Shown: positions 54,158 through 62,797, counted from the stretch's first letter. The stretch: DNA of 64,000 nucleotides from CAWAPS01 sp963783945 (GCA_963783945.1 CAWAPS010000006.1:186001-250000), one strand, 5' to 3'. The notes: generated by a model from the sequence alone, not told the origin. A program made the numbers and translations.

Positions 54158-54775
54158 CTAGCCGTCCCGGGTCGGGAACGAGGGCGCGTCTATGGGCTCG
54201 GTCGGGGGGTCAGCCGGCAAACCGCTGCTGTTGATGACCGAGGCCAGGCAGAAATAGCTCCCGATGAGGAAGCACAATTCGAGGAGCTGGGCCTCGTCTA
54301 AGTGACCGGCCAGCACCCGCCACGTCCCGTCTCCGATGCGAGCAGAGTCCACGATCTCGTCGGCCGCTGCGACTATGGCGCGCTCGACGGGCGTCCACAC
54401 CTCGGAGTCTGGACCGGCAGCGACGGCATGGAGCTGCTCCGTGGTCAAACCGGCGTGACTGCCGATGCGGATGTGCTGGTACCACACGTAATCGGAGCGC
54501 GTGCGCCAGGCGACGCGGAGCACGGCCAGCTCTCTGACGGCCGGATCCAAGATCGATTGATCGCCCCCGAACGACTCGCTGAAGGCGAGCCAGGTCTCGG
54601 TCAACGGGAGGTGACGGGCAAACAGCCCGAGCACCTTCGGCATCGGCGCGGCATCGGGCCGGCCAGACAGATAGAGCTCGGGCCTTCGAAGGTGAGGGAG
54701 CAGGATCGTCTTTGCTTCCTCGTCCCATTCCTCGAATGGCAGCGGCGTCAGCCTCGGTGTCTCGGATGCGGCCAT
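54158..54775 (-). CDS. Carboxymuconolactone decarboxylase family protein
   Basis: A 205-residue CMD-fold protein. The diagnostic region is LDPAVRELAVLRVAWRTRSDYVWYQH, with the Glu and His pair in YVWYQHIRIG, then LTTEQLHAVAAG and a long helix LDEAQLLELCFLIGSY. It lacks a CxxC pair, resembling 4-carboxymuconolactone decarboxylase. ATG 54775 overlaps the stop of the upstream SnoaL-like gene by one base (TGATG), so the pair is co-translated. Confidence 0.82.
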   Translation of the reverse strand: MAASETPRLTPLPFEEWDEEAKTILLPHLRRPELYLSGRPDAAPMPKVLGLFARHLPLTETWLAFSESFGGDQSILDPAVRELAVLRVAWRTRSDYVWYQHIRIGSHAGLTTEQLHAVAAGPDSEVWTPVERAIVAAADEIVDSARIGDGTWRVLAGHLDEAQLLELCFLIGSYFCLASVINSSGLPADPPTEPIDAPSFPTRDG

Positions 54776-55221
54776 CAGTCGAACACATCCATGCTGCCGA
54801 GCTTCACCGCAACTCGCCATTCGTAGTAGTTGCAACGCCATCCGTCCGATGTCCGCACGAAACGGCTGCCCTGCAACCCGAGACTCTCATAGAAACGGCC
54901 GGCCCGACGCCCCGCCCCATTGTGCATGGCCCGAACCCGGATGTCGGCTTCCGCCGTGTCACCACTTATTACCGGTGAGAAGTTCGCAACAAAGTGGTAC
55001 GTGATCACTTCCTCGGTATCGAGCCTCTGGCGGGTTGAATCGACGATGGCTGATCGCCCCTGCATCGACCTTTCCGCACTCCAGCGTACGACGGCGTCCT
55101 CAGTGAAGAAATCCCCCATGCTGTCCCATTGCTTCCCGTCGATATCGTCGACATACCGGTTCATCAGATCGATGATGGCGAGACGGTCGGCGATGGCGTT
55201 CGGGTCTGCAGCGTTGCTCAC
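54775..55221 (-). CDS. SnoaL-like / NTF2-fold protein
   Basis: 148 residues with the NTF2 opening ADRLAIIDLMNRYVDDIDGK, FFTEDAVVRWSAERSMQG, VITYHFVANFSPVISGDTA and a closing strand SDGWRCNYYEWRVAV, a full-length family member of the SnoaL_4 type. The start is a GTG at 55221 with AAGGGG seven bases upstream. It heads a two-gene unit with the CMD gene. Function unknown; comparable pairs sit in aromatic and steroid degradation clusters. Confidence 0.77.
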   Translation of the reverse strand: MSNAADPNAIADRLAIIDLMNRYVDDIDGKQWDSMGDFFTEDAVVRWSAERSMQGRSAIVDSTRQRLDTEEVITYHFVANFSPVISGDTAEADIRVRAMHNGAGRRAGRFYESLGLQGSRFVRTSDGWRCNYYEWRVAVKLGSMDVFD

Positions 55222-55715
55222 CTGGGATCCCCTTCTCCGTACTTGACATCCCTTGGGCCACCAATGGGCAGTTAGGGTACGGAACCATAACGCGCCGGAA
55301 GGTCGCCGTCGACCTAAACAGGTGGGACGAGAACTTCTTACTTGATGTTTCGATGTGTTTTATGATCGGGCAAGGTCGGTGACCGTACCGGCGGCTCAGG
55401 GCCTACCTCAGGCCGCGGCGGAGCTCCACCTCGAGGTGTTGCGTCATCTGGTGACCGACCGCTTCCACCCGAAGCGAATTCCGCAGTACGTCGCCGCCCC
55501 GGACGAAGTAACTCTCGATTGCGGTCACCGCCTTGGCCGACCCGATCCGCCCAACCGCGATAGATCGGAGCCGGATGCCTTCGGCGTCGATGGACCCTTC
55601 AGCGACTTCGACGATCCCGGTCGGACCCATCCCGAGCCCGGCCCACCCCGGTGGCACGCACGGCGCGACTCGGTTAGATTTGACCTCGACCTGCAGACCG
55701 AGCGAAGGTGGGACC
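55222..55715. other. 494-base gap with a nitrobindin-like remnant
   Basis: Lies between the divergent SnoaL-like and DyP peroxidase genes. The minus strand carries a 3' gene fragment at 55403-55630 (listed separately). The AT-richer segment around 55330-55372 is the most probable promoter area for either neighbour. No other coding signal seen. Confidence 0.5.
55403..55630 (-). pseudogene. Nitrobindin-like (DUF1794) gene, 3' fragment
   Basis: 75 codons whose product, GPTGIVEVAEGSIDAEGIRL onward, includes SAKAVTAIESYF and ends VEAVGHQMTQHLEVELRR. This matches the C-terminal half of nitrobindin-like haem proteins, whose last strands read AVGQPLTHHL...ELRR with the haem-ligand His. The N-terminal half (the GxWxGxG region) is absent; the DyP peroxidase gene begins where it would lie. 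High GC at third codon positions supports a once-coding sequence. From memory of the family, not a search. Confidence 0.5.
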
Positions 55716-56627
55716 ATGGCCACACCACAGTCAGCGATTTTGACCTCTCTGGGCGAACACCAGTGGTACGTTCATCTCAGTCGCACCAGCGACGCAGACC
55801 TCGGAGTCATCAAGTCGGCGTTGGCGAACCTGCGCACTGACTGCGAGCTCCAAGGTGTCAACGCCTGTGTGATGTTCGGCCCGACCCTGCTCGCCGAACT
55901 GACCAATGACGCGCCTCCGGACTTCCAGCCCTATCCGGGCTACGCGTCGTCCGACGGCAAGGAAGCGAAGGCGACCCAGGAGGAACTTCTCGTCTGGGTC
56001 CACTCGGACCACAAGGACCGCAACTGGAACACCCAGTACGCCTTCCGCACACGAGTCGCCGGACATATGACAGTGGCCCGGGAAACCATCGCGTGGATTT
56101 ACGGGGAGAGCCAGGACCTGACCGGATTCATCGACGGCACGGGCAACCCCGAACCCCATCGCCAGCGGGAGTGCGCCATCATCCCGGATGGCCAACCGGG
56201 GGCGGGTGGCTCCTTCGCCATCGCGCAGCGGTGGATCCACGACCTCAAGTATTTCTTCGACCTGAGCGCTGACGATCAGGAGAACCTATTCGGCCGAACC
56301 CGCAAGGACTCCCTGCGCCTCGACAAGCAGGTGCCTACTTCCCATCTGTCCCACGTCGAGCTGCGCGAGGGAGAGACGGCCGATGCGAGCAAGCCGAAGC
56401 GAAATGAGATCGTGCGCCGGTCGACTCCTTACGCCTTGCATGACGGCACCGTTGGGCTCTACTTCCTGGGCTTCTGCAAGGACCAGGCGCCGCTGCGGGA
56501 GCGGATGCAGGCCATCTACGGCATGAACGGTCAGATCCGCGACGCCCTGACCGATTATTCGACGCCCGCCTCTGGGTCCTTCTACTTCGCCCCGTCAGTC
56601 GAAGTTCTCGACGCCGCGCTTAGCTGA
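55716..56627 (+). CDS. DyP-type haem peroxidase
   Basis: A 303-residue dye-decolorising peroxidase. The signature GFIDG is at 137-141 with the distal Asp140, the proximal haem ligand is likely His213 in SHLSHVELREG, and distal Arg235 is in VRRSTPY. It uses H2O2 to oxidise dyes, lignin-like phenols or metals. There is no Tat or Sec signal and no clear encapsulin-targeting tail, so it is probably cytoplasmic. ATG 55716 has AAGGTGGG upstream and begins the family core; upstream starts extend into the nitrobindin remnant. Confidence 0.88.
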   Translation: MATPQSAILTSLGEHQWYVHLSRTSDADLGVIKSALANLRTDCELQGVNACVMFGPTLLAELTNDAPPDFQPYPGYASSDGKEAKATQEELLVWVHSDHKDRNWNTQYAFRTRVAGHMTVARETIAWIYGESQDLTGFIDGTGNPEPHRQRECAIIPDGQPGAGGSFAIAQRWIHDLKYFFDLSADDQENLFGRTRKDSLRLDKQVPTSHLSHVELREGETADASKPKRNEIVRRSTPYALHDGTVGLYFLGFCKDQAPLRERMQAIYGMNGQIRDALTDYSTPASGSFYFAPSVEVLDAALS

Positions 56628-56650
56628 GCCCCGGGAAAACCGTCTAGTCC

Positions 56651-56695
56651 GGGTTGCCGGCTTCTCGACCAGCCCGGTCGGGAAACCGGCAACCC
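56651..56695. terminator. Strong nested hairpin, bidirectional terminator
   Basis: Ten-base perfect outer arms GGGTTGCCGG (56651-56660) and CCGGCAACCC (56686-56695) enclose an inner stem CGACC/GGTCG (56666-56670, 56676-56680). Placed 24 bases after the DyP stop, between convergent genes. Confidence 0.65.
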
Positions 56696-56726
56696 ACTTG
56701 ACGTTCATGCCGGCCGCCAGGGTTTA

Positions 56727-56747
56727 AACAGGTTCACAGAACCTGTT
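56727..56747 (-). terminator. Terminator of the leftward amidohydrolase operon
   Basis: Nine-base perfect arms AACAGGTTC and GAACCTGTT around a three-base loop overlap the last base of the amidohydrolase stop. Read leftward, the stem is followed by TTTAAA, a good intrinsic terminator. Confidence 0.65.
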
Positions 56748-58009
56748 CAGGCTGTTGTGCCTGCGTACCGGGCCCGGTACTCGGCGCGGGAGGTCGTGCT
56801 CGTGTCGACGTCGGCGGCTTGTGCCCGCAATGCGGCCACCGTCGCCCTGTCCCGGGGGATAACCGAGAAGGCGTCGTAATCGAAGAAGCGCTGAACGTTG
56901 AGGTGAGTGATTCGATCGATCTCATCGTCCGTGCAACCAGTCTGGAGGAACTCGGCCATGAGCTCCTCGGGCGAGTGAGGCCACGAGCTGTCGGAATGCG
57001 GATAGTCGCACTCCCATGCCAGCAAGTCGGTCCCGATCCGGTCGCGCAAACTCAGACCGGCGGGGTCGCTGATGAAGCAGGCCAGGATGTGGTCGCGCAT
57101 AACCTCACTGGGTGGCTTCGCGCCGAAGTCTTGTTTGGTCCAGGGGCCCTGGATGCGTTGGTGGCGATCGATTCTCTCGAAGAAGAACGGCATCCACCCG
57201 ATTCCCCCCTCGGACAGGGCGATCTTGAGGGCGGGGAACTTTCGCAGGAGAGGGCCCCAGAGGATGTCTGTGGCGGTCAGCATGCTGCCCACCATGGGGC
57301 CGAGGATGGTTCGGTGGTCGTCTGGCACACCTTCGGCGAGACTGATCGTGCTGTGACTGATGCCGATGTGCAGGCAGAGAACTGAGCCCACATCCGACAT
57401 CGCCCTGAGGACGGGATCCCAGTGATCGGTCTGAAAGCTGGGAAGGCCCAGAGCGTGGGGGGCCTCCGGTAAGGAAATGGCCCGGCACCCCCTGGTCGCC
57501 AGACGCCTGACCTCTTCGGCGGCCGCAATGGGGTCCCACAAGGGCACCACCCCGAGGGGGATGAAGCGGCCGGGGTAGGCACCGCACCAGTCGTCGATGT
57601 GCCAGTCGTTGTAGGCCTTGAGCATGATCAGCGACAGGTCGCGATCTGGCGGGTCGAGGAAGATCTTGGCACTGAAGCCCGCCATAGTAGGAAAGCACAT
57701 GGACTGGAAAACACCATTGACGTCCATGTCGCGGACCCGTTGATGAATGTCGTAAGCACCCGGACGGATCTCGGCGAAACCGCACGGATCCCAGCCGTAC
57801 TCCTCATGGGGCCACGAGGCGACTGCGTTCAGACCCATGGGTGCACCGACCGGCGCGCCCTGGAACATCCACACATCGGTGCCGTCCTCCATGTGCAACA
57901 CCTTCGGCGCCCGGTCCCGGTACCGCTCGGGCACGTGCCGCTCAAATAGGTCAGGCGGCTCGATGACATGGTCGTCGATACTGATCAGGATCATCTCTTC
58001 GGTTTGCAT
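56747..58009 (-). CDS. Amidohydrolase-2 family metal-dependent hydrolase
   Basis: A 420-residue member. The N-terminal metal motif is ISIDDHVIEPPDLFERHVPE (about 8-27), the middle strand VLCLHIGISHS, and the C-terminal LAWECDYPHSDSSWP holds the conserved Asp. ATG 58009 has GGGAGG four bases upstream. It follows the TauD gene with a 61-base gap and ends a leftward operon. The truncated amidohydrolase at 61341 is its closest relative in the window: both share the DYPHSD..WP and HSPEE/NSPEA pattern. Confidence 0.86.
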   Translation of the reverse strand: MQTEEMILISIDDHVIEPPDLFERHVPERYRDRAPKVLHMEDGTDVWMFQGAPVGAPMGLNAVASWPHEEYGWDPCGFAEIRPGAYDIHQRVRDMDVNGVFQSMCFPTMAGFSAKIFLDPPDRDLSLIMLKAYNDWHIDDWCGAYPGRFIPLGVVPLWDPIAAAEEVRRLATRGCRAISLPEAPHALGLPSFQTDHWDPVLRAMSDVGSVLCLHIGISHSTISLAEGVPDDHRTILGPMVGSMLTATDILWGPLLRKFPALKIALSEGGIGWMPFFFERIDRHQRIQGPWTKQDFGAKPPSEVMRDHILACFISDPAGLSLRDRIGTDLLAWECDYPHSDSSWPHSPEELMAEFLQTGCTDDEIDRITHLNVQRFFDYDAFSVIPRDRATVAALRAQAADVDTSTTSRAEYRARYAGTTA

Positions 58010-58070
58010 ATTGCCTCCCATATCCTCAGCTCCACACCCGGACGTTCCCCGACCATCCACCTGCAATCCG

Positions 58071-58907
58071 TCAAGTGCCTGGTCCGACGGGCCGATCCCC
58101 GGCAATGACGACTCGTTGCATCACCCGCTCGACTTGGTAGTCAGGTACGGCATAGTGCAGGACGGCTCGATTGTCCCAAAAAGCCACATCGTCGGGGGCC
58201 CAACGGTAACGAATATTGAAGTCCGGCGATTTGACATGCTCGAACAACAGCTCGAGGATCCTGCTGCTCTCGGCCGCATTGAGCTCGACGATGCGCGTGG
58301 TCCAGCTCTGGTTCACGAACAGCAACTTTCGACCCGTCTCGGGGTGCACCCGTATCACCGGATGAACGCTCTCTGTCGGCTCCGAGCCGGAGTCCCGAAG
58401 GTAGTCGTCGAGACTCAGACCCAGGCGTTGCACGACCGGGAATACCGAGTGGACGGCAGTCAGGCCATCGAGCATGTTGCGCATTGGCTCAGACAGCGCC
58501 TCGTAAGCGGCGTACATGCTGGCCCAACAGGTGTCTCCCCCGACCGGCGGGAGCCTGACCGCCCGCAGGACGGCACCCAGCGGTGGGCTCTCCATATAGG
58601 TGCTGTCAGCGTGCCAGATATCCGTTGTGCCCTTCGGGGCCGTGGTGACCATCTCGCCCACGTGGTGTTCCACCGCATCGGGGCTCTTGAAGGTCTTCCC
58701 GAGTTGACCGAAGCTGGCCGCGAAGGCTTGGAGCTGATCGCGGCTGATGTCCTGTCCGCGGAAAAAGACCACGCCGTGCTCGAGCAGCGCGTCACGTATG
58801 GTGCGAACGGCCTCGGGGTCTAGCGGACCGCGGAGATCGACATCCGAGATGACCGCCCCGATGGTCGGTGTGATCGGGTGGATTCGCGGCAGAGTGGTTG
58901 TGCTCAC
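58071..58907 (-). CDS. TauD/TfdA family alpha-ketoglutarate dioxygenase
   Basis: A 278-residue Fe(II)/2-oxoglutarate oxygenase. The iron ligands are His99 and Asp101 in DIWHADSTY and His251 in AVLHYAVPD; the 2-oxoglutarate Arg is likely 261 or 265 in ERVMQRVVI. Members oxidise taurine, 2,4-D, alkyl sulfates or phenoxy acids, releasing sulfite, phenol or aldehyde. GTG 58907 has AAGGGAG six bases upstream. It sits between the 2-hydroxyacid dehydrogenase and amidohydrolase genes in one operon. Confidence 0.9.
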   Translation of the reverse strand: MSTTTLPRIHPITPTIGAVISDVDLRGPLDPEAVRTIRDALLEHGVVFFRGQDISRDQLQAFAASFGQLGKTFKSPDAVEHHVGEMVTTAPKGTTDIWHADSTYMESPPLGAVLRAVRLPPVGGDTCWASMYAAYEALSEPMRNMLDGLTAVHSVFPVVQRLGLSLDDYLRDSGSEPTESVHPVIRVHPETGRKLLFVNQSWTTRIVELNAAESSRILELLFEHVKSPDFNIRYRWAPDDVAFWDNRAVLHYAVPDYQVERVMQRVVIAGDRPVGPGT

Positions 58908-58924
58908 GAGGATCTCCCTTCAGT

Positions 58925-59944
58925 TCAGCTTCGATCAGCCGCCCAGGCGCCCAGAGCGCGCCGGCGCGGCCACGCCTCCGGATTTACCAAGCGCCAGGGT
59001 TTCTGGCCGTTCAACGCCCGAAGCATCTCGCGAGCGGCCGTTCGGGCCAGAGTGGGGAAGCTCTCTATCACCCACCCTCCTATATGTGGAGTCATGACGA
59101 CGTTGTCGAGGTCATAGAGAGGATGGCCATCCGGAAGGGGCTCCGGATCGAAAACGTCGAGAGCGGCGCCGCCGAGGTGGCCGGCCCGGAGCGCCTCGAG
59201 CAACGCGTCGGTGTCCACGGTGGGGCCGCGTGAGAGGTTCACCAGCACCGCACCGCGCTTCATTCGAGCCAGCTGCGGAGCCCCGATCATCCCCCTGGTC
59301 TCATCGGTGAGCGGCATGCTGAGGCTGACGTAATCAGAGCGGGCCAGGAGTTCATCCAGCTCGTCGACGAGCGTTACCCGCTGGCGAGCGGTCTCTTCAG
59401 GATCGGCCCGGGGGGAGTAAGCGAGCACTTCCATGTCGAACGCGATGCGGCATTTCTCCGCCAGGTCACGCCCGATGAAGCCAAACCCGATAACGCCCAG
59501 GGTTTTGCCTCGTAGCTGGGTTGGCCAACCAGGCCAAGCGGATCCGCTGAATGCGTCGCGGCCGACGAACCGCCGCTCCGTGTGCATGACCCGGTCGGCG
59601 TAAGCTATGCGTTTGGCGAAAGCCAGCATGAGCCCCAGCCCATGCTCCGCCACCGCCGAATACTGAGATCCGGCCGCATTGACGACGAGGATCCCGGCAG
59701 CAGTGGCGGCGTCGAGGTCGATGTGCTCGCAGCCCGATCCGTAGCTGACTATGACCTCGAGGCGGGGGCCATGGTCAATATCCTCCGTCGATCCGCCGCC
59801 GCCCAGCCCGTGCACATCGGCCAGGGCGGCGGCCCTCTCCTGGGGATCGAGATCCCACCCTTGTATGACCTCAACCTCGTGACGCAACATCTCCTCGCCG
59901 AGGGGATCGAGCATGGGGTTGACGAGCAGTACTCGTTTAGGCAT
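58925..59944 (-). CDS. D-2-hydroxyacid dehydrogenase (NAD-dependent)
   Basis: A 339-residue member of the D-isomer 2-hydroxyacid dehydrogenase family. The Rossmann motif GVIGFGFIGRDLAEK lies near 150-164, and the catalytic Arg, Glu and His are seen in VNLSRGPTVDTDALLEAL, DVFDPEPLPDGHPL and MTPHIGGW. It interconverts a 2-keto and 2-hydroxy acid. ATG 59944 follows GAAGG nine bases upstream. It is first in the operon with TauD (17-base gap) and amidohydrolase. Confidence 0.88.
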   Translation of the reverse strand: MPKRVLLVNPMLDPLGEEMLRHEVEVIQGWDLDPQERAAALADVHGLGGGGSTEDIDHGPRLEVIVSYGSGCEHIDLDAATAAGILVVNAAGSQYSAVAEHGLGLMLAFAKRIAYADRVMHTERRFVGRDAFSGSAWPGWPTQLRGKTLGVIGFGFIGRDLAEKCRIAFDMEVLAYSPRADPEETARQRVTLVDELDELLARSDYVSLSMPLTDETRGMIGAPQLARMKRGAVLVNLSRGPTVDTDALLEALRAGHLGGAALDVFDPEPLPDGHPLYDLDNVVMTPHIGGWVIESFPTLARTAAREMLRALNGQKPWRLVNPEAWPRRRALGAWAADRS

Positions 59945-60075
59945 CTCGTCGCGCCTTCACCCCTGGATCCTCCCTTTTTCAAGCTGGTATGGACACCACT
60001 GACCGGCTGCGGGCGACCGCGATCAGGTCCGTGGTGATATTAGTCCTGTCGCTCCCGAGGTCCCTCCCGCCCCGC

Positions 60076-60113
60076 CATTTCCGTAACGGACACCCATTTC
60101 CGTAACGGACACC
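60076..60113. repeat. Two tandem 19-base repeats with palindromic cores
   Basis: The unit CATTTCCGTAACGGACACC occurs twice in tandem (60076-60094, 60095-60113), each holding the palindrome TCCGTAACGGA. It lies directly after the CaiB gene stop. It may be a regulator site pair, or the end of a lost mobile element; no transposase is present. Confidence 0.7.
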
Positions 60114-61330
60114 TACAGAACGGCCCGGCTCTCCTTGAGGGCACCGATCTCCTCCCAGGACAGGCCGAGCTCGAGAAGAACGTCCTCGGTATGCTCGCCA
60201 TGCTCCGGCGCCCGCGCCGGCTCGGCGGGCTGTTCGTCGAACTGCACGGGTGAGGGAACCATGGGCATGTAGACCCCATCGGCCACTTCGAAAGAGGTGA
60301 TAAATCCGTTGGCCTTCACCTGGGGGTCGTCGGCGAGATCGCGCGGGCCCTGCACGGCCACCCATTCACCTGGGAAGTCAACGAGAACCCGCCGCCACTC
60401 GTCATAGTCCCGTTCGGCAAAAACCTGTTCCAACCACTCGATGCAGGCCTGGGTGTTCTGCTCCCGAGCCTGCATGGTCGCGAACCGCGGGTCGCTGGCC
60501 ATCTCCGGCTGGCCGACGACCTTGCACAGGTCTTCCCAGTACCGCTCGGGGGACAAACACTGAAGCGCGATGAACCTCCCATCCGAGGTGCGATAGGTAA
60601 CCATCAGGGGGTTCGGCATGGCGTAGCGGTCCGGCGCCAGGGGACCAGAACCCGTCTCATCCAGCACGCTGTTGACGATGTCGGACTGGACCTGCCACAT
60701 GCCTGACGCCAGCAGTGAGGCGTCGACAACCGTCGACTGCCCTGTCGTCGCCCGGCAGTACAGCGCAGTGCTGATGGCGCCGGCGATGGTCAAACCGCCG
60801 ACCACGTCACCGAAAGCGGGCCTCGGCAGGGCCGGCCACTCGGCATCGGGCTTGGTGAAGATGTACTGCATACCACTGCGGGCCCAGTAGGCGCCGGAGT
60901 CGTAACCGCCCCGGCCGCTCTCAGGGCCTTGGGCACCAAAGGCCGTCCCTCGAACGTAGATGAGGGACGGGTTGTCCGCCCGGACGTCCTCCACGTCGAT
61001 ACGAAGCTTCTTGCGGGCCTCGGCGCGGACGTTGGTCACGAACACGTCCGCCGACTCGAGCAGCCTGGACAGGAGGGCCCGGCCGTCGGGGTGCTTCAAG
61101 TCCACGCCAACCGATCGCTTCCCGCGGTTGGCGTTCTGGAAGGAGACGTTCACTCCCCCGTGCGTTCGCTGCAAGCCTGCGGTAACCAGGCCCCGATAGG
61201 GATCGCCCGTCTCGGGGTGCTCGATCTTGATGACCTCCGCCCCCCACTCGGAGAGGACGGCGCCGGACATCGGGACGAACACATGCGAAGCCACCTCTAC
61301 GACCCGCACACCTGATAGCAGTTTGATCAT
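60113..61330 (-). CDS. CaiB/BaiF CoA-transferase family protein
   Basis: A 405-residue single-unit CaiB protein: VRVVEVASHVFVPMSGAVLSEW at the start, GAEVIKIEHPETGDPYRG, and a typical long C-terminal helix. At the position of the catalytic Asp of formyl-CoA transferase the sequence reads VVDASLLASGMW, with Ala, a substitution found in an actinobacterial subgroup, so the mechanism may differ or the protein may need a partner. It precedes the 2-hydroxyacid dehydrogenase operon by 168 bases, separated by the tandem 19-base repeats. Confidence 0.85.
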   Translation of the reverse strand: MIKLLSGVRVVEVASHVFVPMSGAVLSEWGAEVIKIEHPETGDPYRGLVTAGLQRTHGGVNVSFQNANRGKRSVGVDLKHPDGRALLSRLLESADVFVTNVRAEARKKLRIDVEDVRADNPSLIYVRGTAFGAQGPESGRGGYDSGAYWARSGMQYIFTKPDAEWPALPRPAFGDVVGGLTIAGAISTALYCRATTGQSTVVDASLLASGMWQVQSDIVNSVLDETGSGPLAPDRYAMPNPLMVTYRTSDGRFIALQCLSPERYWEDLCKVVGQPEMASDPRFATMQAREQNTQACIEWLEQVFAERDYDEWRRVLVDFPGEWVAVQGPRDLADDPQVKANGFITSFEVADGVYMPMVPSPVQFDEQPAEPARAPEHGEHTEDVLLELGLSWEEIGALKESRAVL

Positions 61331-61340
61331 TACGCCTCTC

Positions 61341-61802
61341 TTACCGTCGGACCGCGCTCATGAAGTCGCCCATCGTGGTGGCGTGGTCCTGGGGGCCGCC
61401 CCTCGACACTAGCGACACGTCGTGCCCCTCGACCTCCCGGCGCAGCGCCCCCACCGTGCACTCCTGGCGCGGCCGGACACTGAATGGATCGAACGAAAAC
61501 AGACTCATGGCGTTGCGGTGGGTGATTTTGTCGATCTGCTCGACATCAAGTCCCTTTACGCTAGCCCAGACCGCTTCCGGGGAATTCGGCCAGGTGCGGT
61601 CGGAATGCGGATAGTCGCACTCCCACGTAACCATCTCCTCGTTCATTCGCTCCAGGTTGGTCACGCCGAAATCGTCGGCAATGAAGCAGGTGATGACGTG
61701 CTCACGGAATATTTCGCTCGGGAGCCGGCCACCCAGGTCAGGACGGGTCCAGGCCTTGTGCCGCTCATAGGTGTAGTCGGCCCGCTCGAGGAAATAGGGA
61801 AT
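61341..61802 (-). pseudogene. Amidohydrolase-2 gene, 5'-truncated remnant
   Basis: The open frame starts to match the family at IPYFLERADYTYERHK (about 61802) and continues through LPSEIFREHVITCFIADD, WECDYPHSDRTWPNSPEA and the C-terminus. That is only the last third to half of the protein; the N-terminal metal motif and barrel strands 1-5 are missing. The preceding 50 codons of the same frame are not homologous, and the frame has no good start: its first TTG lies inside the palindrome at 61950. The gene is 44 bases from the divergent GntR gene. Probably a relic of a duplicate. Confidence 0.72.
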
Positions 61803-61949
61803 CCGGGTTGATGGGGCCAGGCCCCATGATGGGTCGAACGTCCCCGCTCGTTTCCCGAGCCTGATACCGAGCAAAACGGGGAACCCCCTGATCAACCACG
61901 ACACTTCTCGAACCCGGAAACCCTCTATTCGCTTACCTGACAGAGATGT

Positions 61950-61964
61950 TTGTCTGACAGACAA
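61950..61964. promoter_or_regulatory. GntR operator candidate, perfect palindrome
   Basis: TTGTCTG-A-CAGACAA, a 15-base perfect palindrome 44 bases before the GntR ATG, with another half-site-like TTGGTCTGA at about 61973-61981. GntR/FadR-type regulators bind sites of this size, so it is probably autoregulatory. Confidence 0.6.
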
Positions 61965-62008
61965 CTTATCAGTTGGTCTGATGAGCCGTCAACATGTAGG
62001 TTCACTGC

Positions 62009-62797
62009 GTGCAGTTTCACGACATCGACCGCCGCACGGTTGCCCAGCAGGTCGCTGATCAGCTGCGGGAAGCGGTGATCGCCGCAGTATTGCGCTCCAG
62101 TCAGCTGCCGACCGAGGCCGAACTCTCGCAGGCGCTGACCGTCAGCCGGCCGACCCTTCGTGAGGCGCTTCGCATACTCGAAGCGGAAGGTCTGGTGCGA
62201 CGAGACCGCCGCACCTCGGCCCTGCGCCCGGATGCGGGTGCGGCGGCCATGAGCAGGCCCCTGCGCTCCGCCCTCCACGTTCTCACTCGCACCGAACGGA
62301 TCTCCCTGGCCGAGATCCTGGATCTGCGCCTCACGATCGAGGCCCGGGCCGCGGAACGGGCGGCTGAAGTCGCGACGCCCGGCGACCTGTCCGAGTTGCT
62401 TGCCACCCTGGAGGCCATCCGCGAACCCGGGCTGAGCGGCCAAAGCTGGAATGAACGGACGTTCGCTTTTCACGCCACGATGGTCAAGGCGGCTCACAAC
62501 GAGGCCTTCCTACTCATAGTTCTGGCCACCAGAGAGGCGACCGCGGACATTCTCGAGGGTGCGGCGCAATCAGCAATGAGGTACAGCGCGCCCACGGGCC
62601 CGTCGTCACCGAGCAGCCCGCTGGATCCTCAGTGGCTCGAGGACGAATACAACATCTGCCGGGCGATCTATGACGCCATCCGCGAGGGCCGGGGCATCGA
62701 CGCCCGGGAGCAGATAAGGTCGGACGCCTTTCGCTTCTTCCAGCAACTGCTCGATGACAGCGAGCACGGTGACGAGGGCTCGCTCTCGAGTTCGTGA
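62009..62797 (+). CDS. GntR-family (FadR/FCD type) regulator
   Basis: A 262-residue regulator. The winged HTH is RRTVAQQVADQLREAVIAAVLRSSQLPTEAELSQALTVSRPTLREALRILEAEG (about 8-61); the C-terminal FCD domain has the usual metal/ligand helices, including SLAEILDLRLTIEARAAERAAE. It is different enough from the GntR at 37819 to be a distinct regulator. Its operator candidate lies upstream at 61950. Downstream is the frameshifted unknown gene, and beside it the amidohydrolase remnant, so it may now regulate broken genes. Confidence 0.87.
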   Translation: MQFHDIDRRTVAQQVADQLREAVIAAVLRSSQLPTEAELSQALTVSRPTLREALRILEAEGLVRRDRRTSALRPDAGAAAMSRPLRSALHVLTRTERISLAEILDLRLTIEARAAERAAEVATPGDLSELLATLEAIREPGLSGQSWNERTFAFHATMVKAAHNEAFLLIVLATREATADILEGAAQSAMRYSAPTGPSSPSSPLDPQWLEDEYNICRAIYDAIREGRGIDAREQIRSDAFRFFQQLLDDSEHGDEGSLSSS

